From positions 894,377-958,376 of the forward strand of contig SCFO01000001.1 of assembly GCA_004078665.1 (NCBI GenBank): DNA of 64,000 bases, in the 5' to 3' direction. Positions 1 through 7,048 of this stretch are shown here, one piece after another (positions within the stretch are counted from its first letter, which is position 1; the number at the start of each line of letters is the position of its first letter). The stretch comes from Halobacillus fulvus. GTDB lineage: Bacteria; Bacillota; Bacilli; Bacillales; Halobacillaceae. The translations under genes were made by a program, and so were the position numbers. The notes below the pieces were generated by a model. It was not told the origin of the DNA and did not search any database. It saw only the letters and a program-made list of their open reading frames with translations.

Positions 1-326
1 TCCACTTCGTATTTGTCCAGTGTTGTCTCGCGGTCAGAGTAAATCGGTTTAGTGCCCTCCGCAGCTGAAAATACGTGTATGTAATCTGCCTCACTACAGA
101 CATGAGTCCAGCCCGCCTGTTCGAAATAAGCGAAGTATTCGTCATCTGGATTCTTGTTATAATCGACCGCAAATGACAGGTCCTGCTCCTCCCCTTTTTT
201 CAACCAAAAACCGAGCGGAGCGAATCGGTCCAGCACCCACCCTTGTTTCGCGTAATACCTTAATTTCCCCATATCCTTCTCTTCTCCAAAAGCAAGACCT
301 TTCGACGTCACGTATTTCTTTTTCAT
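1..326 (-). CDS. DUF2812 domain-containing protein (C-terminus outside window)
   Basis: Reverse-strand frame open from the ATG at 326 to the window edge, about 108 residues visible. It begins MKKKYVTSKG and contains a GWVLDRFAPLGFWLKKG stretch, typical of the soluble N-terminal half of DUF2812 proteins, which usually continue into membrane segments (not visible here). The start codon overlaps the PadR stop in an ATGA, so the two genes are translationally coupled. Such pairs are common in Firmicutes, where the PadR protein represses its membrane partner. Molecular function is unknown. Confidence 0.75.
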   Translation of the reverse strand, partial: MKKKYVTSKGLAFGEEKDMGKLRYYAKQGWVLDRFAPLGFWLKKGEEQDLSFAVDYNKNPDDEYFAYFEQAGWTHVCSEADYIHVFSAAEGTKPIYSDRETTLDKYEV

Positions 327-664
327 CCTGATTTCTCCCCTTTCTGATTCAATACTTGTTTCGCATGCACAATCATGAGTTCTCTTCTTTGAATATCTTT
401 TTCCAACAGCTGGAGTCCACTATTGGTAGCAATGTACGTCTTTCGCTTTCCCTTTCCATCTCCGTACAGTTCAATCAATCCAGCCGATAACAGCTTCTTA
501 ATGGTGGTATACATAGACGCTGGACCGATCGAAAAACCGCCTTCTGTCAGCTCTTCGATGTTTTGCATAATCAAATACCCATGCCTTGCTTCGACAAGCG
601 ACAGCAGAATATAAAAGGATGTATCGGTAAGCTCACCTATTTCTAATGAGTCATTTCTCGCCAT
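323..664 (-). CDS. PadR family transcriptional regulator
   Basis: 113-residue winged-helix repressor: LTDTSFYILLSLVEARHGYLIM at the N-terminus, then SMYTTIKKLLSAGLIELYG and GKRKTYIATNSG (recognition helix and wing). I chose the ATG at 664 (MARNDSLEI) because AAGGAG lies 7 nt upstream; the longer in-frame extension to 712 runs through the operator palindromes and is unlikely to be translated. It is followed, with a 4-nt overlap, by the DUF2812 gene. Autoregulation through the inverted repeats at 685-734 is likely. The inducing ligand cannot be deduced. Confidence 0.88.
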   Translation of the reverse strand: MARNDSLEIGELTDTSFYILLSLVEARHGYLIMQNIEELTEGGFSIGPASMYTTIKKLLSAGLIELYGDGKGKRKTYIATNSGLQLLEKDIQRRELMIVHAKQVLNQKGEKSG

Positions 665-684
665 ATTCATGCTCCTTATTTTTG

Positions 685-734
685 TATCATTAAATGATAT
701 ATCATTAAACATAATATATCGTTTAATGATATAT
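685..734. promoter_or_regulatory. Putative PadR operator: three ATCATTAAA-type half-sites
   Basis: A perfect 14-bp inverted repeat (697-710 against 721-734, half-site ATATCATTAAAC, 10-nt spacer) lies directly upstream of padR. A further near-palindrome ATCATTAAATGAT sits at 686-698. The position just before the start codon fits an autoregulatory operator; the assignment is inferred from location and symmetry. Confidence 0.55.
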
Positions 735-845
735 AAGTCAATGTATTTTCAGTAACAATTTTCCTTAATACCCTATTACGAGTTACCGAGCAAGACATTG
801 TCCCTAATAACAAAGGGTATCGTGTGTGTCACTGTGGTTGCTCCA

Positions 846-977
846 CTAATTGGTGTTGAGCTTCCAATGATGAATTTGATCCACTTTTTTCAAAACTACT
901 ACTTTCAATTTCATAAAACCTATTACTATGGCTAAACCAACGAACAGCACTATTGTGTATTTTGGTGGTATAAACAT
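846..977 (-). CDS. Possible small single-span membrane peptide (43 aa)
   Basis: Reverse-strand ORF starting MFIPPKYTIVLFVGL and ending HHWKLNTN. One hydrophobic segment (about residues 8-22) is followed by a basic, valine-rich stretch. No convincing ribosome binding site at good spacing (AAGGAA lies about 20 nt upstream), so translation is doubtful. Its composition resembles the other small membrane proteins of this strip. No family recognised. Confidence 0.25.
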   Translation of the reverse strand: MFIPPKYTIVLFVGLAIVIGFMKLKVVVLKKVDQIHHWKLNTN

Positions 978-1075
978 CGGTGCGATATTGTTGTTTGATT
1001 CCTTCTATAGTGACCGCTGCGAAGCAAACGGCAAAAACATAAAATCGTTATCTAGGCATGTCCATTTATCGTATT

Positions 1076-1110
1076 AAACAGAAAGACCCGCTAATTGAAA
1101 TAGCGGGTCT
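1076..1110 (-). terminator. Intrinsic terminator-like hairpin
   Basis: Perfect 10-bp stem AGACCCGCTA/TAGCGGGTCT (1085-1094 and 1101-1110) with a 6-nt loop, followed on the minus strand by a T-rich tail (TTTCTGTTT). It probably ends transcripts coming from about 1.1-1.4 kb. Confidence 0.6.
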
Positions 1111-1261
1111 GACAATTTATAGAGGGACCATCGTGGTTAATCTCTTGATATTTAATTCTATATCCCATAATTGTATCTCCTGGGGCAGAATATCGACCAT
1201 AGCAATTGAGAAGAGCTTCCTGACAAGGACTAGGACTATATGACGGTGTCTGGGCCTCTCT
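1091..1261 (-). pseudogene. Decayed coding remnant, possibly of a small secreted protein
   Basis: Reverse-strand frame open without a good start codon. It reads AQTPSYSPSPCQEALLNCYG, then GDTIMGYRIKYQEINHDGPS and ends RYFN inside the terminator hairpin. Just upstream another frame reads LLTAALLVKE, like the end of a signal peptide, so a one-base frameshift near 1250 could have broken an exported-peptide gene. No family recognised. A start further downstream (MGYRIKYQ, with AGGAG 7 nt before it) would give only 25 residues. Confidence 0.3.
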
Positions 1262-1301
1262 TTAACTAGTAAAGCAGCGGTTAGGAGTTATTTATCCAAT
1301 A

Positions 1302-1424
1302 CTGTCTCAAACAAATTCTACACTTATTTATGAATAATACAAAAAGAAATAAAAGAACCCTTTTCAGAAGTCTGTTACTTTTGAATAATCGCCCCCGATT
1401 ATGGAAGACTTGATTTTGAGATAT
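1302..1424. repeat. Arm-repeat element, degenerate left arm
   Basis: Right half 1387-1424 carries the AATCGCCCCCGATT core followed by GGAAGACTTGATTTTGAGAT. A weaker complementary left arm (GTCTCAAACAAATTCTAC) begins at 1304. The element abuts the stop codon of the 1437-1721 gene. Confidence 0.6.
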
Positions 1425-1436
1425 ATCGTGTCCCTG

Positions 1437-1721
1437 TTAGTTTAGTAAACTCCCAAATAGTAAAGCAAAGCCTAAAAAAGCTGATAAACTAAGTGTTACA
1501 ACTACTGTGAATACACTTCTTGCCACACCTTTCCAGCTCCTAACACCTGAGAAACCAAGCATACTAAATAGAAGTGTAAATAACGTAACAAATAAAACTA
1601 TGGTAAAAGGATGAATACCCAATATGGAATTCGTAAACCAACCTGAAAATGAAACAGTTAGAAACAAAACTACACAAATAATCGAAAAGATAAATGACCA
1701 CAAGTTGATTTTCTCTTGCAT
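1437..1721 (-). CDS. Small membrane protein, unknown function (94 aa)
   Basis: MQEKINLWSFIFSIICVVLF start with GGAGGAGTAGG upstream. Three hydrophobic helices are visible (about residues 8-27, 38-57 and 68-92) with a short charged loop GVRSWKGVARS between the second and third. No domain recognised. It stands alone on the minus strand with its own arm-repeat element immediately after the stop codon, like the other orphan genes of this strip. No catalytic motif; function unknown. Confidence 0.7.
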   Translation of the reverse strand: MQEKINLWSFIFSIICVVLFLTVSFSGWFTNSILGIHPFTIVLFVTLFTLLFSMLGFSGVRSWKGVARSVFTVVVTLSLSAFLGFALLFGSLLN

Positions 1722-1800
1722 CCTACTCCTCCATATATAATTTCTTTAATCAACTAAACTGCGTCTTTAGTGCAACAAGTGTGCAATCCCTTATTAAAGA

Positions 1801-1838
1801 TAAGCCCCAATTTGTTGAAGACTTGATTTCTAGACGTT
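1801..1838. repeat. Arm-repeat element (right half; weak left arm near 1760)
   Basis: TAAGCCCCAATTTG core, then TTGAAGACTTGATTTCTAGA. A degenerate complement (GCGTCTTTAGTGCAACAAGT) lies at 1761-1780. Located about 45 bp 3' of the 1885-2577 gene. Confidence 0.55.
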
Positions 1839-1884
1839 ATTAACTTAGCTACACTAACTTTCCCATCAACCAATGAGCTATTCA

Positions 1885-2577
1885 TTAAAATTCTCTCTTT
1901 GTCTCTACATTAATTTCACCACTAAAAACAGGAGATCCTCCAGTGACTATCATGTTTGTTGTTCTAACTTGATAACCCCAATGAAAACTTTCATTGGGAT
2001 AGGAAATTTGCGAAATAATATCCTCATTTTTATATTTTTCTTTTAAACTGTACTCCAGTTGTATTTTGGATACTGTGAGAGAGCTAAAGTACATAAGAAT
2101 AGTCATTAGACATACGAATGCCGTTCCTTTCTTTTTAGGAGTTATAAGGATCAAAACCATGAACAAGGCAAGGAACATTATAAATATAAAATCCAATTTA
2201 CTTACAATACTGAATATAAATTCCTCTTTAACAAAGGGATATAGTAACCGCGCACCATTTCCAATGAAATCAATAAATAAATGTCCAATGAAAATAATCG
2301 TGGAAAGCTTTATCCAACAAATGAAGAAATTTTTTCCTTTTGTAAAATAAACATATGTAATCGAAAAAAACATTCCTAAAACGGGGCACAGCCACAAAGC
2401 ATGACTAGATAAAACTCCTAAAACTTTCAACACATCCGGAGACATTACAACAACACCACAAAATACAAAAGTCATTATTTTATTCTGAAAAGACCCATTA
2501 TCATTAACCATAATTATAGAGGCAATCAAAGCTCCTATGAAAATATGGGATAAAGACGACAGCATAATACCTAACAT
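1885..2577 (-). CDS. Multi-pass membrane protein, possibly YdjM-like
   Basis: 230 residues with about five membrane segments in the first two thirds and a hydrophilic C-terminus. The pattern SHIFIGALIA, MSPDVLKVLG, SHALW and GHLFIDF resembles the PD / H / HxxxD layout of YdjM-type membrane-bound metal-dependent hydrolases, though the second motif is degenerate. AGGAGGG lies upstream of the ATG. Single-gene transcription unit in the accessory strip. Family placement is a suspicion from motif order only. Confidence 0.6.
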   Translation of the reverse strand: MLGIMLSSLSHIFIGALIASIIMVNDNGSFQNKIMTFVFCGVVVMSPDVLKVLGVLSSHALWLCPVLGMFFSITYVYFTKGKNFFICWIKLSTIIFIGHLFIDFIGNGARLLYPFVKEEFIFSIVSKLDFIFIMFLALFMVLILITPKKKGTAFVCLMTILMYFSSLTVSKIQLEYSLKEKYKNEDIISQISYPNESFHWGYQVRTTNMIVTGGSPVFSGEINVETKREF

Positions 2578-2747
2578 AACTTCTTACTACCCTCCTTTTA
2601 TTAACGCGGATATACTGAATGTTAGTAATTATGAGAGGAGCTTTAGCTTAACATGCCCCCCAAAAACACGTGGCTTATTAATACCAAATACACGTCTCCA
2701 TAGAACCACCTCTCCTATAGCTAAGATAAAAGACGATCACACTTATT

Positions 2748-2770
2748 GAGTAATCGCCCCCCGTTAGTTG
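2748..2770. repeat. Core-only copy of the arm-repeat element
   Basis: GAGTAATCGCCCCCCGTTAG without the AAGACTTGATTT arm. On the minus strand it forms part of a wobble-paired hairpin ending in TTTT (about 2728-2765), directly after the stop of the 2784-3041 gene. Confidence 0.5.
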
Positions 2771-2783
2771 ATTAAATAATTAT

Positions 2784-3041
2784 TTAAAAACCAGACATTC
2801 CAAATATAAATAAAGCTATTATTACCAGATAACCCACAGGGAGTACAATCAAAATAGTCGCTGATGCTTTCCTCCAAAAACCGCTTTTGCTATACCAAGA
2901 AGCTAGTGCTGAAGCCACATATCCTATAGCGATTATTACCAAGACCCACAATTGACCAATTTGTGTACCAAAGAGTGTTTGTAAAATTAAATAAGTGGCG
3001 ATTAGAATTAAGATGGATACTACTCCTAAGTATTTTCTCAA
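2784..3041 (-). CDS. Small membrane protein, unknown function (85 aa)
   Basis: Starts with TTG (MRKYLGVVSILILIATYL) after AAAGGAAG. Three hydrophobic segments at about residues 5-20, 30-48 and 60-82, separated by a short SWYSKSGFWRKAS loop carrying positive charge. No known family recognised. Minus strand, alone, followed at once by a core-only repeat copy that may act as its terminator. Confidence 0.65.
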   Translation of the reverse strand: MRKYLGVVSILILIATYLILQTLFGTQIGQLWVLVIIAIGYVASALASWYSKSGFWRKASATILIVLPVGYLVIIALFIFGMSGF

Positions 3042-3121
3042 TTGAAACTTCCTTTCTTTAGGGATACTTTATAATTTATGTTCTACTAACTACTCCCTTA
3101 GTTAAAAATACATCTATAATG

Positions 3122-3160
3122 AATAATTGCCCCCAATAATGGAAGACTTGATTCTGAGAC
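3122..3160. repeat. Arm-repeat element (right half)
   Basis: AATAATTGCCCCCAATAAT core followed by GGAAGACTTGATTCTGAGAC, about 45 bp 3' of the 3205-3462 gene. Confidence 0.6.
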
Positions 3161-3204
3161 ATTCTCACTCCTATTTTGAATTGAAACGAAAGATTGACGT
3201 TTAC

Positions 3205-3462
3205 CTACTCGATCCCCTCAGTTTTTAGCTCATCAATGACTTTTCTTAAAAATCTTCTAGTTTGCTCTATGTCCGCAATGGTGGAGTTATCATGGCGGCT
3301 ATCAGCCCAAGATGTCTTTCCTTTAGAGCGTATAAGTAATTTTCCACCCTTAATTAAGTAGTGATTGGTTTCTTTAAAATTTCTACCGGAGAAATATTTC
3401 GTTTTCGTAAATCCCTCATTTGAATCTAATAGTTTTTGTATAACATCTTTTGTTAATCTCAT
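3205..3462 (-). CDS. Hypothetical small basic protein (85 aa)
   Basis: I start it at the ATG at 3462 (MRLTKDVIQKLLDSNEGF), which has GGAGG 9 nt upstream; a 6-residue extension is possible. Soluble, lysine/arginine-rich, with YLIKGGKLLIRSKGKTSWADS in the middle and a helical C-terminus (TRRFLRKVIDELKTEG). No domain recognised. Single gene in the accessory strip with its own downstream repeat. Confidence 0.65.
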   Translation of the reverse strand: MRLTKDVIQKLLDSNEGFTKTKYFSGRNFKETNHYLIKGGKLLIRSKGKTSWADSRHDNSTIADIEQTRRFLRKVIDELKTEGIE

Positions 3463-3558
3463 TGTTAATATCCTCCTCAAGTTTTTATTTATCTGTTTGT
3501 TAAAAAACTATTTATACTTCAACAGATAAACTTATAAACCTCACTTGTTAATAGTTAA

Positions 3559-3580
3559 TTACTTGATATCGAGATATTTT
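3559..3580. repeat. Arm-repeat fragment
   Basis: TTACTTGATATCGAGATATT, the outer part of the right arm only, about 100 bp 3' of the 3682-3942 gene. Confidence 0.4.
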
Positions 3581-3681
3581 AACAAGAAATATTTTGGGTT
3601 AGTGCTGACTTTTCATCGTAAAACCATCATAATACAATCCATCTAAAAGCTGCTTTTCTAGCGAGAAGGAGTTATTTGAAA

Positions 3682-3942
3682 TTATTGATCTAAGTTATCA
3701 TACGTTCTTAGTACTTTGAATTCTATTATATCATTGGGTTTTATTTTCTCTTCGAAAATTTTAGACTTACTTTTAAATTTACCGTGTCCGCTAAAATTGG
3801 AACGCAGACTTTTATTTGCTCGTACATGAAGTGCATTGTTTTCATAATCAAATTCTAATCCTGCTCTATCTGGTAATTTCTTTTTAATGTCTTCAATCTT
3901 TTTTTGAATATTGTTCTTTTCTTCTTCAGTGTAAGTGTACAC
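3682..3942 (-). CDS. Hypothetical small charged protein (86 aa)
   Basis: GTG start preceded by AGGAG. The first 22 residues form a charged helix (YTEEEKNNIQKKIEDIKKKL), followed by a probable beta-rich part (LEFDYENNALHVRANKSL) and a C-terminal IKPNDIIEFKVLRTYDN. Soluble, no signal peptide, no family recognised. Lies between two other orphan genes in the same direction. Confidence 0.6.
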   Translation of the reverse strand: MYTYTEEEKNNIQKKIEDIKKKLPDRAGLEFDYENNALHVRANKSLRSNFSGHGKFKSKSKIFEEKIKPNDIIEFKVLRTYDNLDQ

Positions 3943-4057
3943 GATATCAACCCTCTCCTAATTATGTTTTATCATTTTAAATAACTGTAAAAATATTAAG
4001 ATCTTTTAATTGGTGATACCCCTATATTGTTTAATTTATTTAAACCTGTACAAAACC

Positions 4058-4918
4058 TTATTTACCTAAGTATATTAGTTCTTTCCCATCTTTCTGAGCA
4101 ATATTGAGGGCTCCATTGACTCCATGTGCTCTGCCGTAGTATTCTGCCTTATCTAACCCTGCTTTTCTAAAATCAAAAGTGATTTTAGAGTCTCCTGCAA
4201 GGAAGGTAAAATCATCTTCTTTTATAGCAGTACTAAATTCTATAACATTTATCATTCCACTAACCACACGTTCTTTTATATCAGATAAAACTTGCTCAGC
4301 AACACTCTCGTCCAAGACGTTTTTTGCTTGAAACAAGCACTCCTCAATGGGTTGTCGTTCGAATCTAATCCTTACATGATTAGATTCATCGGGTGCTTTA
4401 AAAAGAATTTCTTTACCTGAAGCCATACAGTCAATATCCTCAACTCTCATATGATTTATTAACATATCATTGTTTTTAACTTCTGCTATGATTTCTTTCT
4501 TATCATTCCAAAGCAAAGCGTTAACAAAAATCTTCCCTTTATGATTCTGCTCTAATTTAAATAGTTCTTTTCCTTTAATTCTCATAGTTAATGAAGTGGA
4601 AAAGAAGTAATTACCCCCTGATAATACAATCCCTTTATCGATACTCCAACCTAACTTACCTTTAGGTTTCTCCCTAATATTAGCTCTTTTCATTTCATGT
4701 AAGTCTTCAATAGACCAAGCTCGTTGGTCTGCTTGTCTATGGTGAATTGGACAAAGAGCTATCATTCCATCTTCGTTATGCATTTTTCCTTCATTAAAAG
4801 GAGGATCAAAATGATGATACTCCAGAAAAGGGACTCTACAGCCTTCCACTGGGCAGCCAAAACCAACTTCTCTCCTCAACCTTCTTCTTTTCTTTCTTCC
4901 GATAGCATCCCTTGCCAT
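4058..4918 (-). CDS. HNH endonuclease-like protein with unknown C-terminal domain
   Basis: 286 residues. The N-terminal ~75 residues form an HNH module: a CPVEGC cysteine pair, the LEYHHFDPP motif (about 33-41), and CPIHHRQAD (about 57-65) supplying the second metal-binding and catalytic set. The remaining ~200 residues (LGWSIDKGIVLSGGNYFF onward) are beta-rich and not recognised. AGGAGGTTAAGG precedes the ATG. Arginine-rich leader (GRKKRRRLRREVG) suits nucleic-acid binding. Could be a restriction or mobile-element nuclease, or a DNA-triggered sensor; context does not decide. Confidence 0.75.
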   Translation of the reverse strand: MARDAIGRKKRRRLRREVGFGCPVEGCRVPFLEYHHFDPPFNEGKMHNEDGMIALCPIHHRQADQRAWSIEDLHEMKRANIREKPKGKLGWSIDKGIVLSGGNYFFSTSLTMRIKGKELFKLEQNHKGKIFVNALLWNDKKEIIAEVKNNDMLINHMRVEDIDCMASGKEILFKAPDESNHVRIRFERQPIEECLFQAKNVLDESVAEQVLSDIKERVVSGMINVIEFSTAIKEDDFTFLAGDSKITFDFRKAGLDKAEYYGRAHGVNGALNIAQKDGKELIYLGK

Positions 4919-5052
4919 CCTTAACCTCCTCTATAGTGCTAAAAATGCATTACCCATCCCTGAGAAGAAACAAATTAATTAAACCCATACTTTTCCATAA
5001 TTCGACGAAGAATACTAGTTATCCTACTTAGAAGAGTTGTATTTATAAAAAA

Positions 5053-5110
5053 ATCTCGAATTCAAGTCTTACACTAACCTGCCCTTTACTGGAAGACTCA
5101 ATTCCGAGAT
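5053..5110. repeat. Arm-repeat element, complete 58-bp short form
   Basis: ATCTCGAATTCAAGTCTT (5053-5070) and AAGACTCAATTCCGAGAT (5093-5110) form an imperfect palindrome around ACACTAACCTGCCCTTTACTGG. Same length as, and over 80% identical to, the copy at 37065-37122. Confidence 0.75.
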
Positions 5111-5455
5111 AAACATCCACTTCGGTCTACAAGATTAAATGGTTAATCGTTAAAGTAGATAATCAAGGGTGTCTTAGGAAATAAATTCCTTTTAACCATC
5201 ATATCATTCATCATCACTTCATATCGATTATGATGGATACTCTCTAATGCCTGAAACTAGATCCCGTAATAATTGAGATCCTTCACAACAAACTTCAACA
5301 AAGCCTTTTCTAAAAGAAATTTCTTGAATAAATCAATTGTGATAAAGGTAAAATATATAAGAATGACAGCTTTTGAAAAGCCCCATTCTCACCCACTCAG
5401 CACATTGTCCAGTATTTTTTTTGAACATTTTGTGTCAAAAACGAGAATTTTTTGT

Positions 5456-5483
5456 TACAATAGAATCAAAGAAAACGTTTACA
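5456..5483 (+). promoter_or_regulatory. Promoter -10 and putative cre (CcpA) site
   Basis: TACAAT (5456-5461) sits downstream of a weak TGTCAA -35. AGAAAACGTTTACA (5470-5483) matches the catabolite-responsive element consensus except at the first base. Placed between promoter and coding start, such a site would repress as a roadblock. Confidence 0.45.
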
Positions 5484-5506
5484 CACTAAATAAGGGGTTG
5501 AGAAAC

Positions 5507-5803
5507 ATGGATGTCGCTTTTGTTTTTTTGCTTTTCGCAACGATTACACCCGTTATGCTATTGCAACTTAAAAAACCTGTATTCGCCGTTGTACAGACCA
5601 TTTTGCTGATTGGCATGTGGCTGTACTGCTTCCAAATGGTCCTATATACGCCACCGGCTGCGTTTTCCATTTCATGGACGATGTTCTACGCTAGCTTAAT
5701 TGGCGCCCACGTCGCCTGGTTGCTTTTCGTTATGGCGATTATCAAAGAAAGCCCTGGTTTTCAAGAAAGCTTAAAAGAGCAAAAAGAAACGCTCCTTCCT
5801 TAA
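5507..5803 (+). CDS. Small membrane protein next to quinol oxidase operon (98 aa)
   Basis: Starts MDVAFVFLLFATITPVMLLQ at the ATG preceded by AAGGGG 8 nt upstream; a much longer in-frame extension upstream covers the promoter and is rejected. Three hydrophobic helices (about 2-17, 25-45, 53-78) and a charged tail ending ESLKEQKETLLP. Convergent with the small gene and qox operon on the other strand, sharing a bidirectional terminator. A role linked to respiration is possible but only suggested by position and by the cre-like site. Confidence 0.7.
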   Translation: MDVAFVFLLFATITPVMLLQLKKPVFAVVQTILLIGMWLYCFQMVLYTPPAAFSISWTMFYASLIGAHVAWLLFVMAIIKESPGFQESLKEQKETLLP

Positions 5804-5822
5804 TCGGAAAGAGCGTTTTTTC
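5787..5822. terminator. Bidirectional intrinsic terminator
   Basis: AAACGCTC...GAGCGTTTTTT hairpin with T-runs on both strands, between the 5507-5803 gene and the end of the qox cluster. Confidence 0.75.
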
Positions 5823-5823
5823 T

Positions 5824-6039
5824 TTAATCCTGGGGTTGCATTTTAAACAATTCAATAAAGGCCTGCGCAAATGCCAGTCCTGAAACAAGCAGTAGAAGGA
5901 GTTTCGGTTCATAGGATGAATACAAAAACCCTCCTAAAGCAAAAGCGGTCAAAATCACACATAAGATGAAACCAACTAAAGCTTTCCACGGAAATCCACT
6001 ATTTTCAACGGTTTGATTGTGATAATGCTGTTGTTCCAT
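5824..6039 (-). CDS. Short cytochrome oxidase subunit IV-like membrane protein (71 aa)
   Basis: Two membrane helices (GFPWKALVGFILCVILTAF and LLLLLVSGLAFAQAFIELF) with a charged C-terminus FKMQPQD. The second helix has the ALAQAxxxLF flavour of COX4/QoxD-type small subunits. It lies 23 bp downstream of qoxD on the same strand and is probably cotranscribed. Either an accessory subunit of the quinol oxidase or an independent small membrane protein; the likeness is weak and from reading only. Confidence 0.55.
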   Translation of the reverse strand: MEQQHYHNQTVENSGFPWKALVGFILCVILTAFALGGFLYSSYEPKLLLLLVSGLAFAQAFIELFKMQPQD

Positions 6040-6062
6040 TTCCTTTTCCCCCGGTATATCTA

Positions 6063-6440
6063 TTAATGTCCAGCGTGTTCCTCTGGCTGTTCCTCAAACT
6101 GTTCATCGCCACCACCGGATCCTCCACCATGATCACCATGGTCAAAGCCGAATGACATTGTGAACAAAGAACCAGCAACAAGGATTGCGGCTAATGCGAA
6201 CCCGTGAAACATCATATTCCACGGTACGTGACCGCCGCCACTTCCGGCTTCAATGACGTGCATAAACATAAACAACTGAACGCCTGCCTGTAGTAAGGCG
6301 AGAACCATGATACCGATAATCACCCACGTAACAGGAAGATCAGAGCGAATGGCAGCCCAAGCGGCAGCCACCGTCATCACTAACGATAGGATAAAACCAA
6401 TGACGTGATTTTTAGGGATTCCTTTTTTCGAACTCGCCAT
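6063..6440 (-). CDS. qoxD: Cytochrome aa3 quinol oxidase subunit IV
   Basis: 125 residues, COX4/QoxD family: KNHVIGFILSLVMTVAAAW, WVIIGIMVLALLQAGVQLFMF and FALAAILVAGSLFTM helices, normal for the family. The tail is unusually Gly/His/Glu-rich (GDHGGGSGGGDEQ ... EEHAGH). Last core gene of qoxABCD, one nucleotide after qoxC. Small non-catalytic subunit needed for assembly or stability of the terminal oxidase in the cytoplasmic membrane. Confidence 0.92.
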   Translation of the reverse strand: MASSKKGIPKNHVIGFILSLVMTVAAAWAAIRSDLPVTWVIIGIMVLALLQAGVQLFMFMHVIEAGSGGGHVPWNMMFHGFALAAILVAGSLFTMSFGFDHGDHGGGSGGGDEQFEEQPEEHAGH

Positions 6441-6441
6441 G

Positions 6442-7047
6442 TTAAATCACCATCCCTATCAGATAGACACTTGTGAAGATGAAAATCCAAATAACATCAA
6501 GGAAGTGCCAGTATAGACTGATTACAAAGAACTTACGACTTGTCTTGTTCGTCAGGCCACGCTTAGCAATTTGAATCAGAAGCAAGATAGCCCAGCCGAT
6601 TCCGAGCGTCACGTGAAGACCGTGCGTTCCAGCCAAGACGAAGAAGGCGGACCAGTAGGCACTGGACTGTAACGTTGCTCCTTCGTGCGCATAGTGGACA
6701 AATTCGTAAATTTCAAAGCCGAGGAAGGCGACACCAAGGGCCAATGTGATGACCATCCAGATCGTCAAACCTTTGGTGTTTCCCTTCCGCATTTCGTTTA
6801 CGGCCAATCCACAAGTAAAACTACTTGTGAGTAGTAAGAAGGTCATGATCAGAACGATGCCCGGCTCGAACAATTCAGCGGGAGTCGGCGCATCCGCTGT
6901 ACGACCAAATAATACAGCATAGGTGGCAAACAACGTTGCGAAGAGGACGACCTCGGCTCCTAGGAAAATCCAAAAGCCGAGAATTCCCATACGTCCTTCC
7001 TGGGATCGATATTCTAATGGTCCGGTTTTCAATTCTTCTGCTGCCAT
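6442..7047 (-). CDS. qoxC: Cytochrome aa3 quinol oxidase subunit III
   Basis: 201 residues with five transmembrane helices, heme-copper oxidase subunit III family: EYRSQEGRMGILGFWIFLGAE at the N-terminus, GTHGLHVTLGIGW and YWHFLDVIWIFIFTSVYL at the C-terminal half. One nucleotide separates it from qoxB and from qoxD, so a single transcript. Structural subunit stabilising the proton-pumping catalytic core. Confidence 0.95.
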   Translation of the reverse strand: MAAEELKTGPLEYRSQEGRMGILGFWIFLGAEVVLFATLFATYAVLFGRTADAPTPAELFEPGIVLIMTFLLLTSSFTCGLAVNEMRKGNTKGLTIWMVITLALGVAFLGFEIYEFVHYAHEGATLQSSAYWSAFFVLAGTHGLHVTLGIGWAILLLIQIAKRGLTNKTSRKFFVISLYWHFLDVIWIFIFTSVYLIGMVI

Positions 7048-7048
7048 A

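Larger units (their letters stand above)
735..1436. other. AT-rich intergenic strip with remnants
   Basis: About 700 bp between the PadR gene and the first small membrane-protein gene. It holds one possible 43-residue ORF (846-977), a terminator-like hairpin (1076-1110), a decayed coding remnant (1091-1261) and a copy of the arm repeat (about 1302-1424). Nothing else recognisable. Confidence 0.5.
4919..5506. other. Intergenic boundary between accessory strip and qox block
   Basis: 588 bp without a supportable gene. It contains the 58-bp arm-repeat element at 5053-5110, an 8-bp inverted repeat (CCATCATA at 5196-5203, TATGATGG at 5229-5236), and the promoter/cre region of the gene at 5507. Confidence 0.5.

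Noticed and set aside
5273-5506. N-terminal extension of the 5507-5803 protein
   Set aside because: It would cover the promoter, cre-like site and ribosome site; the ATG at 5507 has proper signals.
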